Origin: Phycisphaeraceae bacterium
GTDB lineage: Bacteria; Planctomycetota; Phycisphaerae; Phycisphaerales; UBA1924
Direction of reading: 5' to 3'
Assembly: GCA_019636625.1 (NCBI GenBank)
Contig: JAHBXE010000006.1
Coordinates: 112,457 to 176,456 of the forward strand
Length of the DNA stretch: 64,000 bases
The notes beneath the pieces are model-generated. The model searched no databases and was not told where the DNA came from. It worked only from the letters and a program-made list of their open reading frames with translations. Position numbers and translations under genes: made by a program. Shown here one piece after another: positions 49,860-57,758 of the stretch; the first letter of the stretch is position 1; the number at the start of each line of letters is the position of its first letter.

Positions 49860-49865
49860 TACGCT
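49860..49865 (+). promoter_or_regulatory. -10-like TACGCT of the cyclodeaminase gene
   Basis: TACGCT, 5 nt before the ATG. An in-frame TTG overlaps the hexamer and is rejected as start. Confidence 0.55.
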
Positions 49866-49870
49866 TGCGC

Positions 49871-50479
49871 ATGACGATCGCCTCGCTCCCCTTCTCCGGC
49901 CTGCTCGCCGGAATCGCGGCCAAGACACCTTCCCCCGGCGGCGGCGCCGTCGCGTGCGCTTCAGGAGCCCTCGCCGCGGCCCTCGCGCACATGGTCGTCG
50001 CCTATTCCATCGGCAAGAAAAACCTCCTCGCCCACCAGGCCGAGCTGGAGTCCGCCGCGGCGTCGCTCAAGCGTCTTCAGGGAATCCTGGTTGAACTCGG
50101 CGATGAGGATGCGCAGGCCTACTCACTCGTCAACGAACTGATGAAGCTTCCCGAGACCGACCCCCGCCGGGCCCGAGAACTCCCCGGTGCGCTCGACGCC
50201 TCGATCCAGATCCCGATGGCCGCCATCGCCGCGTGCGACGACCTGCTCCGGCTGTGCGAGCGCTTGGCGCCGATCACGAACGTGTACCTCCACAGCGATC
50301 TCGCCATTGCCGCCGTGCTCGGCGAATCCGCCGCCCGCGCGTCGCGCTGGAATGTCGCGGTCAACGTCGCGCAGCTCCCCGATGAGGCCCGGCGGACCCG
50401 CACGCTCGCCGAGGCGGATCGCTCGCTCGCCGATGCCGCCGCACGCCGGGAGGCCGTCGAACGGGCCTGCCGCCATTGA
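49871..50479 (+). CDS. Formimidoyl-THF cyclodeaminase / methenyl-THF cyclohydrolase (FTCD-C, FchA-like)
   Basis: 202 residues, all-helical FTCD C-terminal family. LAGIAAKTPSPGGGAVACASGALAAALAHMV is the diagnostic Gly-rich folate loop; YSIGKK and the DAQAYSLVNELMKLP helix follow. Stand-alone versions act in one-carbon folate chemistry or purine/glycine fermentation. No formiminotransferase or histidine genes are nearby, so a cyclohydrolase role is as likely as deaminase. Leaderless start inferred. Confidence 0.85.
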   Translation: MTIASLPFSGLLAGIAAKTPSPGGGAVACASGALAAALAHMVVAYSIGKKNLLAHQAELESAAASLKRLQGILVELGDEDAQAYSLVNELMKLPETDPRRARELPGALDASIQIPMAAIAACDDLLRLCERLAPITNVYLHSDLAIAAVLGESAARASRWNVAVNVAQLPDEARRTRTLAEADRSLADAAARREAVERACRH

Positions 50480-50495
50480 CGGACCGGCCTCCACC

Positions 50496-50501
50496 TAAGA
50501 T
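50496..50501 (+). promoter_or_regulatory. -10-like TAAGAT of the SpoIIE gene
   Basis: TAAGAT, 5 nt before the GTG start, no ribosome site. Confidence 0.5.
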
Positions 50502-50506
50502 CCGGC

Positions 50507-51883
50507 GTGAAGTACGTGAACCTGTCCGACAACCGCCGCGTCCGGACCGTCTTGGAGATGGTCCGCTCGATCAGCACGGCCACCTCGCCGACGCAGGTTT
50601 TCTCCGCCTTCGCCGACCACTACTGGGTCCTCCGACCCATGGACTACATGATCTCGCTCTCCACCAAGGACATCCCGGAGTCCGACCCGCCCCGCTACCG
50701 AATCACCCGCGAGTACAACATCGAGCGCATCCGCGATAGCAGCATCGCCCCGGCCCGCGAGGATCACTGGCGTCGCCGCGACCTCATCCCCGTCCATGCC
50801 GGTGGCTTCCTGGGCGAGGTCATCGCGCAGAAGCGACCCCAGATCATCCATGACCTCTTTCTCCGCAACGATCCCGTGCTCGGCGACCGACTCGCCCGCA
50901 TGGGCTCGGCGTGCGTCCTCCCGCTCTACGACGAGGGCGAACCCCGCTACTGGAACATCCAGTTCCGCAAAGAGCCCGACGCCTTCACCATCGAAGAACT
51001 CGAGCAAGGCATCCTCGTCGCCAACCTCGCCGGCGGCAACAACACCCGGCTCATTCTCGTGGAAGAAGTCCGCAAGCTCAACGAGGCGCTGAAGCAGCAG
51101 TTCGAGGAAGTCGCACGTGTCCAGCGTTCGCTCCTCCCCGCCAAGACGCCGGAGATTCCCGGCCTGGAAATCGCGACCAGTTACCTCACCAGCGACCAGG
51201 CCGGCGGCGACTACTTCGACTTCCTCAAGTTCCCCGACGGCTCGTGGGGGATCATCATCGCCGACGTCTCTGGGCACGGCGCCGCCGCCGCGACGGTGAT
51301 GGCCATGTTCCACGGCATCCTCCACGCCTACGCCGGGCAGGACAGGTCCCCCGATGCGATCCTCCGCTGGGCCAACACCCGTCTCTTCGAGGCCGGGATC
51401 GAGGGCACCTTCATCACCGCGTTCCTCGGCATCTACGACCCTCGCACCGCCACCGTCCGCTTCGCCCGCTCCGGCCACAACCCGCCGCTCCTCAAGGACG
51501 GCCGGACCGGCCACGTGCGGGTCGTCGAAGAGGCCGGCGCCCTGCCCCTCGGCGTCTTCGATCCTTACGACATTTCCTGCCAGACCATAGAGCTTCAACC
51601 AAACGACACGCTCATCCTCTACACCGACGGCATCACCGAGGCTTTCGATGCTTCCCGGACCATGTTCGGTGAAGGCCGCCTGCGCGACTCCCTGGACCAT
51701 TGCTCCGGCGCCCCCGATTGCGTCGTTGACTCCGTCCACGGCGCCCTGTTCAAGCACACCGGCTCGCTCAGCCGCGCCGACGACCAGACCCTCGTCGCCA
51801 TCCGGTACATCGGGGTTCCACTCGTCAACGCGCGATCCATCGAAGAGACCGCATGCTCGTCAACGTACGACCAGGCGCCGTGA
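50507..51883 (+). CDS. GAF-SpoIIE (PP2C-type) serine phosphatase
   Basis: 458 residues. N-terminal GAF-like sensor (about 1-180), a coiled segment VEEVRKLNEALKQQFEEVARVQRSLLP, then the SpoIIE domain with metal motifs DQAGGDYFDF, IIADVSGHGAAAA, FARSGHNPPLL, LYTDGITEAFD and the final DDQTLVAI. RsbU-like regulators dephosphorylate anti-anti-sigma factors; no STAS or HPK partner is seen in the window. GTG start placed by the TAAGAT hexamer. Confidence 0.92.
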   Translation: MKYVNLSDNRRVRTVLEMVRSISTATSPTQVFSAFADHYWVLRPMDYMISLSTKDIPESDPPRYRITREYNIERIRDSSIAPAREDHWRRRDLIPVHAGGFLGEVIAQKRPQIIHDLFLRNDPVLGDRLARMGSACVLPLYDEGEPRYWNIQFRKEPDAFTIEELEQGILVANLAGGNNTRLILVEEVRKLNEALKQQFEEVARVQRSLLPAKTPEIPGLEIATSYLTSDQAGGDYFDFLKFPDGSWGIIIADVSGHGAAAATVMAMFHGILHAYAGQDRSPDAILRWANTRLFEAGIEGTFITAFLGIYDPRTATVRFARSGHNPPLLKDGRTGHVRVVEEAGALPLGVFDPYDISCQTIELQPNDTLILYTDGITEAFDASRTMFGEGRLRDSLDHCSGAPDCVVDSVHGALFKHTGSLSRADDQTLVAIRYIGVPLVNARSIEETACSSTYDQAP

Positions 51884-51940
51884 CGGGGCGTCCAGGACAG
51901 GCACACCAGTCTCGTCAAGAATCTCTCTCACCGCTTCACC

Positions 51941-52429
51941 ATGAGCTACGAATCGCGTCAATCCCGTGACTGGTTCGAAGAGGCCGACCCCGCCTGCGGC
52001 AAGCCCGGCCTCCGTTTCCGGTGCACCATGTGCGGCAACTGCTGCACGGGTCCTGAGGGCTATGTTCACCTCACGGATGAAGAACACTCTGCCCTCGCCG
52101 CTCGCCTCAATCTCTCCAAGGACGACTTCCTGCGTGACTACACCCGCGAGACCGTCTTCGGACGCTCTCTGAAGGAACGCGCCACTCCCCACGGCCTCGA
52201 CTGCATCTTCCTTGATCGCGATTCGATCCCCGGCAAAGCCATCTGCGGCGTGTACGAAGACCGGCCCGCCCAGTGCCGCACCTGGCCGTTCTGGCCATCG
52301 ATCATCGCCTCCCGACGGTCGTGGGAAACCGCCAAACGAACTTGCCCCGGCATCGACACCGGCCCCCTCATCCCGCCCAGCCAGATTCGCATTCAACGAG
52401 ATCGGACCCCGCGTGACCCATCACGGTAA
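51941..52429 (+). CDS. YkgJ-family cysteine-cluster protein 1
   Basis: 162 residues. Cysteines CTMCGNCC near residue 28, DCIFLD, ICGVYEDRPAQCRTWPFWP and a late TCPG form the zinc/iron-binding cluster family (UPF0153). Function unknown; thought to bind an Fe-S cluster or zinc. The overlap of 17 bp with the next gene, also a cysteine-cluster protein, indicates a functional pair. Confidence 0.85.
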   Translation: MSYESRQSRDWFEEADPACGKPGLRFRCTMCGNCCTGPEGYVHLTDEEHSALAARLNLSKDDFLRDYTRETVFGRSLKERATPHGLDCIFLDRDSIPGKAICGVYEDRPAQCRTWPFWPSIIASRRSWETAKRTCPGIDTGPLIPPSQIRIQRDRTPRDPSR

Positions 52430-53015
52430 CGCCCATCCACCTCGACCGGAGGATCGGAACCGCGGCCATGAGGGAGCGGAACCGTCCCCCGACCCAACCG
52501 GCCAGACCCGGTGCTTCGCCTCAACGGCCGGCATCCCACCCTCCCCAGATCGCGACGCACAAGTCTGGATCACCGCCGCACGGGACCCCACCATCGCCGC
52601 GCTCCTCGAGTCCATCTACTCCGACGCCGCCGCCGAAGTTGCGCGGCGCGGCCCCGCCTGCTGGGCCTCCGGACGCTGCTGCAACTTCGAGCAGGCCGGG
52701 CATCGCCTCTACACCACAGGCCTCGAAACCGCCTACACCGTCATCCACATCAACGCTTCCAACCCCTCGCTCTCCGCCAAAGCACTGGCGGAAAGCCTCT
52801 CCCGCGGCGGATGCCCCTTCCAGGTCAACAACCTCTGCGGCGTCCACGCGATCAAGCCGCTCTCCTGCCGCCTCTACTTCTGCGACCGCTCGGCACAAAC
52901 CTGGCAACACGAACTTTCCGAGCGCCTCCTGGAGCGTCTCAAGCGGCTCCACGACACCCACCAAGTCCCCTACCGCTACGCCGAGTGGCGGCAACTCCTG
53001 TCGTTGTTCTGCTGA
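52413..53015 (+). CDS. YkgJ-family cysteine-cluster protein 2
   Basis: 200 residues from a GTG inside the 3' end of the preceding gene. Cysteines ACWASGRCCNFEQAGH, RGGCPFQVNNLCGVHAIKPLSCRLYFCD mark a second, more divergent cluster protein. The N-terminal 40 residues are Pro/Arg-rich and unmatched, so the start could lie further in. Distinct from its neighbour in spacing of cysteines, so probably not a recent duplicate. Confidence 0.75.
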   Translation: MTHHGNAHPPRPEDRNRGHEGAEPSPDPTGQTRCFASTAGIPPSPDRDAQVWITAARDPTIAALLESIYSDAAAEVARRGPACWASGRCCNFEQAGHRLYTTGLETAYTVIHINASNPSLSAKALAESLSRGGCPFQVNNLCGVHAIKPLSCRLYFCDRSAQTWQHELSERLLERLKRLHDTHQVPYRYAEWRQLLSLFC

Positions 53016-53054
53016 GCCGGGCGTGTGCCTCGCGGACTCTGGGACGGCCGGCGC

Positions 53055-55361
53055 TCACCCCATCCGCACCCGAAGAAACGCCGCGAGCCCGCCCGGCCGG
53101 ATCCCCCGGGGCAGGCCCGCCCGCCGCCCCACAAGGCCCGCCGCCGCCCCGCGGACCACCGCGACGTGCGCCGTCGGCGACGAGCCCGCCAGCCGGTGCG
53201 CCCACGCCCATCCCGCCACGATCCCCTTCCACTTCTTCAACCCGCGCCCGTGCCGACGGCACAGCCATACCCAGTTCCGTGTTGCCGTCTCGAACCACCG
53301 CCGCGACTTCCGCCCTCCAGCACCCGCCGGCGTATCGTGCCACACCACGAGCGAGGGGTCGAACACCACCCGGTGTCCCGCCCCGAGAAGCTTCAAGGCC
53401 AAGTCCACATCGTTGCGGTACAGGAAAAACGATGCCTCGTACCCGCCAACCCGATCCCACGCCGTCTTCCGAATCAGGTTCCCGCACCCCATCACCGGCC
53501 ACCGCTCGCTCACTCGGTCCCCCGCCGCAAACGGCCACTCACTCGCCTTCGTCTCCGGATGAACCGGCAGCAGGCTCACCGCCGCGACATCCGGCCGATG
53601 CGCCAGCACGTCCAGCGCCCGCTCGATCACCCCATCCGCCGGCCACGAGTCATCATCGAGCAACAGCACCGCTTCCCCCGTTGCCGCCTTCACCCCCTCG
53701 TTGAACGCGCCCACGCCGACATTCTGCCGAAGGGCGATCACACGCACTCTCGGGAACGTCGCCGCCAACCGGCGCGGCGTTCCATCCGTCGAAGCGTTGT
53801 CCACCACGATCACGTCCGCATCCCGCGCAACCGGGTCATCCCCGAGCCGCCTCAGCGTCCGCTCGAGCGCCGCCCATCGGTTGTAGCTCAGCACGACGAT
53901 CGACAGCGCTGGCCGCCGGCCCGTACCCGGAACGGTCACCTCGGCCTCCCGCGGCGCCTCCACCTTCAACCTCGCCGCACGCCAAAGCCCCTCCGCCGTC
54001 ACACGCACGACCTTGATCGCCCGGTCCAAACGCCCCACGCGCCGGACACAAAACCCGCCTCCCGCTCCCGCCCCGCCGGCCCCTTCATCCACGCTGATGA
54101 TGACTCGACCAGCCATCCAGTCCCCCGGCCGTCCGCGTGCCGAAACCACCGCGACCCCATGCCGCGGCCCGCGGATCAGTGACGACGCCACCCGCCCCAC
54201 CGCCGCCAGCGTGCCCTCCACCCGCTTCGCCGGCTCCAGGTCGGGCGCGATGCACAGCGCGTTGAGCGACTTGAGCAGCGCCGAAGCGTCGCGGAGCACA
54301 TCCCGTCGCAGCAGCACCCGCCCCCGTTCCGAACGCACCGCCTCACCCACAGCGCCCTCGAGCTCCGACATCGGGCGCCACGGCTCAAAGGCAACAACCC
54401 CCGCCGGCGCCGGCCCCTTCTTCCCCGAATCGCGCAAACCCCGCAGGTGCAGCATCGCCAGATCGTCCCGACCCACCATCACCTGGCACACCGCCCGCCC
54501 CACCTCGCGCAGCCCACGCCGCGTGAGCGCCAAGCGCCCGGTCACGCCCGCGGCGCCCATCACCGTCGTCGCGTTGCGCGCCGCGTAATACCGGCCCCCA
54601 GTGCGCATCTTGTCGGGGTTGGGGTGGTACGCGACCGACGCCGGCACCGCCGCGAACCCAAGCCCCGTCATCCGCCGCACGCGGCAGCACCACTCCACAT
54701 CGTCCCCGCTGATGAACAGGTCCGCGAACGGCCCGACGGATTCCACAACGGTGCGTCGGACCAGCAGGCTGCACGCCGCCAGGTAGCCGGCGGGAATCAG
54801 CGCCCGCGACGCCCAGTCCGCCGGCAGGTCCTGAACCAGCTCCCCGGTCCTCGGGTCGACATCCCCCCCGCCCTCGAAGACTTCCTTGGTCACGGGGTCC
54901 GCCAGCATCGACCCAACACCCGCCAGCTCGGGGTGCCGGTCCAGCGCCCCGATGAGCGGCGCCAGCGACGCCGGGTTCAGCCGCACATCGCTGTCGAGCA
55001 GCCAGATCAACTCGTGCGCATCGCCCCGAACCCCAGCCTCCAACCACGAACTCATCCCGCTCGAAAAGCCCCCGCTCCCTCCGGTATTGCTCTCTAGCCG
55101 CAGGGTCCGCACCCGCAAACTCCGCGGCAGGGCCTCGGGCAAAACCCGATCCGTCGAGGCGTTGTCCACCAGCAGGACCGATACCTCCACCCCCTCAATG
55201 CCCAGGTTCGCCAGATCCTGCAGAAGCAGGCGAACATCCCCGGGCCGGTTGTGGTACGGAATGACCACGCGAACCCGCCACGCCGCCACCGCCCCGGTGC
55301 GCCGGGCGGGCGCTTCCGCGGAAAGGGAAAGTCGGCTATGCTGTTCCCGCTGGTCGATCAA
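53055..55361 (-). CDS. Two-domain family-2 glycosyltransferase
   Basis: 768 residues. First GT2 domain from residue 31: VRVVIPYHNRPGD, VDNASTD, IWLLDSDVRL, DDVEWCCRVRRM. A 130-residue linker (about 320-470) without homology follows. Second GT2 domain: LSIVVLSYNRW, IVVDNASTDG, VLLLDDDSWP, FLYRNDVDLALKLLGAG. Probably elongates a surface polysaccharide with two sugar additions. The only plausible start is TTG, 6 nt after TAGACT, which looks leaderless. Next to GTs and an exporter at 60-64 kb. Confidence 0.88.
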   Translation of the reverse strand: MIDQREQHSRLSLSAEAPARRTGAVAAWRVRVVIPYHNRPGDVRLLLQDLANLGIEGVEVSVLLVDNASTDRVLPEALPRSLRVRTLRLESNTGGSGGFSSGMSSWLEAGVRGDAHELIWLLDSDVRLNPASLAPLIGALDRHPELAGVGSMLADPVTKEVFEGGGDVDPRTGELVQDLPADWASRALIPAGYLAACSLLVRRTVVESVGPFADLFISGDDVEWCCRVRRMTGLGFAAVPASVAYHPNPDKMRTGGRYYAARNATTVMGAAGVTGRLALTRRGLREVGRAVCQVMVGRDDLAMLHLRGLRDSGKKGPAPAGVVAFEPWRPMSELEGAVGEAVRSERGRVLLRRDVLRDASALLKSLNALCIAPDLEPAKRVEGTLAAVGRVASSLIRGPRHGVAVVSARGRPGDWMAGRVIISVDEGAGGAGAGGGFCVRRVGRLDRAIKVVRVTAEGLWRAARLKVEAPREAEVTVPGTGRRPALSIVVLSYNRWAALERTLRRLGDDPVARDADVIVVDNASTDGTPRRLAATFPRVRVIALRQNVGVGAFNEGVKAATGEAVLLLDDDSWPADGVIERALDVLAHRPDVAAVSLLPVHPETKASEWPFAAGDRVSERWPVMGCGNLIRKTAWDRVGGYEASFFLYRNDVDLALKLLGAGHRVVFDPSLVVWHDTPAGAGGRKSRRWFETATRNWVWLCRRHGRGLKKWKGIVAGWAWAHRLAGSSPTAHVAVVRGAAAGLVGRRAGLPRGIRPGGLAAFLRVRMG

Positions 55362-55367
55362 CGGTCG

Positions 55368-55373
55368 AGTCTA
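55368..55373 (-). promoter_or_regulatory. -10-like TAGACT of the two-domain GT gene
   Basis: TAGACT, 6 nt before a TTG start. TTG use on a leaderless message would be unusual. Confidence 0.45.
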
Positions 55374-55521
55374 GCGTGGACCTCGCAACCGCGGGCCCTC
55401 GCCAGGCGCATAGGCCCGACACCGACGCCGCAACGGGTCGTGATCAGGGGAAGGGGCCAGAAAGCAATGCGGTCCAACCGCGAACCGAACGAGTTCTGGT
55501 AGATTCCCGCGGCCCAACCAT

Positions 55522-55527
55522 ACGATG
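55522..55527 (+). promoter_or_regulatory. -10-like TACGAT of the first cyclophilin-repeat gene
   Basis: TACGAT with a leader of about 45 nt containing GAGGAG 6 nt before the ATG. Confidence 0.45.
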
Positions 55528-55578
55528 AAGGTGGTCCTAGAACCCGGACCCCAACCGCCACCGTGTGAGGAGTTGACG

Positions 55579-57720
55579 ATGATCCTGAGCCGGAAGTCCA
55601 AGCGCCGCTCACCCCGCCTGCCCGCCCCCGAGGGCCTCATGGAGTCACTCGAGCCCCGGGTTGTGCTCCACCAGGTTCCGATGGCCACCGGCTTCATCCC
55701 GCTCACGCAGCTCGAAGACCGCAACAACTCCGTCGTCCGGATCCTCACCAACGCCGGCCGCATCGACATCGAACTCTTCGACGCCCTCGTTCCCGCCGCC
55801 ACCAACAACTTCCGCAACTACATCACCAGCGGCAAGTTCGACGAGATGTTCTTCCATTCCCTCGGCAACGGCGTGCTCCAGGCCGGCGGCTACAAGTTCG
55901 ACAACGGCCCCGGACTGTCGAACATCTCCCCCAACGCGCCCATCGCCAACGGCTTCAGCCGCTCCAACCTCCAGCGCACGCTGGCGATGGTGCCCATCAG
56001 CTCCATTCAGTCCGACAGCCAGTTCATCATCAACCTCCAGGACAACCCCGCCCTCAACACCGCCAGCGGCGGCTACACCGTCTTCGCCAAGGTCATTCAG
56101 GGATGGGACATCGTCACCACCATCGCCGGCTACTCCGTCCAGAACCTCAACCAGCAGCTCCTCGGCGTCGGAACCGGTCCTTTCACGGCAGTCCCCGTCC
56201 GTCCCGGGTACAACCCCGTCGTCGGCCCGACCGAGGCCACCCTCGTCAAGGTCATCGACATCGAGACCATCAAGGCGCAAGGCCAAGCCGGCTACTACCA
56301 GAACACCTACGTGTACCCCGAAGGCTTCCGCAGCAACACCACCGTTGAACGCGTCGACATCGTCAACAAGGACCTGTCGAACATCAACTACTTCACCATC
56401 ATCGTCCGCTACGAGAACGGCGAGCGGGACCAGGTGCTGCACAGCGGCCAGATGGCCGCGGGCGCCCGCTTCAGCTTCAAGATCAACGACGCCAACATCC
56501 CCGGCCTCAACCTCGTCCGCTCCAACGTCGGCTACGCGATCGAGGTCCGCTCGACCCGCGCCGCGGCCGTCACCCTCGACCACCGCGACACGGGCGTCAC
56601 GCTCGCCGAGAGCTTCTACATGACGCCCCAGATCCCCACGCCGCAGTTCACGCGGTACAACTTCCCCATCGGCCGCAAGAGCGCGACGGAGCAGGCCTAC
56701 CTCCTCGTTCAGGAACTCGACGGCAAGGATGTGACCATCAACGTCCTCGTCTACCACTCGACGGGAACCAAGTACATCCCGATCACGCTCGAGGCGTTCC
56801 GCCGCGGCGGGCTGAACCTCAACGCGTTCACCGACATCCCCAACGGCTCCTACTCGATCTACGTCACCTGCCTGACCCCCTTCGCCGCCGCGCTCAGCCA
56901 GTACAACACCGGCACGGGCCTCACCGACGCCGGCACCGCGCAGGGCGTGCAGGGCCTCGGACGCAAGGAGGGCGCACTCGCCGGCGCGTACATCGCCACC
57001 GGCGGCTCGGCCTTCCTCGACTTCTTCTACCCCGGCAGCGCCGCCATCGTCATCGTCGATTACACCATCACGCTCACCAACGGCACGGTCATCACCCCAA
57101 GCCCCGTGACCCTCACGCAGAGCGCCCGCCGCCAGACCGTCGATCTCACCGCGATCGCGGGGCTCCCGCGCGATGCGTACTTCTCCATCCAGTACGCCGA
57201 GCGTCAGGCCGTCCACGCCGTCTCCGTCCACTACCGCAGCAAGATCGCCGGCGATGAGGTCTCCACGCCGTTCCAGATCAACTCCACCAACACCGTCCTC
57301 TTCGCCGACGGCTACACCGATCCGACGCTCATCGGTTCCAACGGCATGAGCGAGACGATCTCGATCTTCAACCCCTATGCCGGCGGCATCAACATGTTCT
57401 ACCAGCTGCTGTTCCAGTTCTCCGATGGAACGCAGATCTTCGCCCCGGACAGCGTCGCCTCCCTCCAGTCCCTCCGGCGCGTCGATGTTCGCGCTTCCCA
57501 GTTCCCCACCGTGCTGAGCAAGATCAACTCCGACCCCGCCTTCCGCTTCTATTCCGTCCAGGTCATCACCGCCGCCTTCAACATCCCCGTTCCCATCGGC
57601 GGCGTCGTGGCGCAGATGACCCGAATCCACAACACGTGGGGCCAGAGCCTCACCACCATTCCCTCGAACGACCCCGGCCGACAGGTCGTGTACTTTGACC
57701 ACCCCGAGTTCGATGGCTGA
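55579..57720 (+). CDS. Cyclophilin-type domain fused to beta-sandwich surface modules (1)
   Basis: 713 residues. N-terminus has a basic stretch and LMESLEPRVVLH, the planctomycete LExR export motif. A cyclophilin fold (about 40-235) follows: TNAGRIDIELFDALVPAATNN, FFHSLGNGVLQAGGY, GYTVFAKVIQGWDIV. The conserved catalytic Arg of the F-H-R motif is Ser here, so isomerase activity is doubtful. The remaining 470 residues repeat the module VYPEGFRSNTTVERVDIVNK...YENGERDQVLHSGQMAAGARF and RRGGLNLNAFTDIPNGSY. Start set by GAGGAG. Confidence 0.82.
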   Translation: MILSRKSKRRSPRLPAPEGLMESLEPRVVLHQVPMATGFIPLTQLEDRNNSVVRILTNAGRIDIELFDALVPAATNNFRNYITSGKFDEMFFHSLGNGVLQAGGYKFDNGPGLSNISPNAPIANGFSRSNLQRTLAMVPISSIQSDSQFIINLQDNPALNTASGGYTVFAKVIQGWDIVTTIAGYSVQNLNQQLLGVGTGPFTAVPVRPGYNPVVGPTEATLVKVIDIETIKAQGQAGYYQNTYVYPEGFRSNTTVERVDIVNKDLSNINYFTIIVRYENGERDQVLHSGQMAAGARFSFKINDANIPGLNLVRSNVGYAIEVRSTRAAAVTLDHRDTGVTLAESFYMTPQIPTPQFTRYNFPIGRKSATEQAYLLVQELDGKDVTINVLVYHSTGTKYIPITLEAFRRGGLNLNAFTDIPNGSYSIYVTCLTPFAAALSQYNTGTGLTDAGTAQGVQGLGRKEGALAGAYIATGGSAFLDFFYPGSAAIVIVDYTITLTNGTVITPSPVTLTQSARRQTVDLTAIAGLPRDAYFSIQYAERQAVHAVSVHYRSKIAGDEVSTPFQINSTNTVLFADGYTDPTLIGSNGMSETISIFNPYAGGINMFYQLLFQFSDGTQIFAPDSVASLQSLRRVDVRASQFPTVLSKINSDPAFRFYSVQVITAAFNIPVPIGGVVAQMTRIHNTWGQSLTTIPSNDPGRQVVYFDHPEFDG

Positions 57721-57758
57721 TCCTGACGGCGCGACTGCCGTCCGAGGAGGTCCCCGTG

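Noticed and set aside
55645..57702. 685-codon minus-strand frame opposite the first cyclophilin-repeat protein
   Set aside because: Antisense frame of a repetitive gene; composition biased to Asp/Gly/Val/Glu, no motif.
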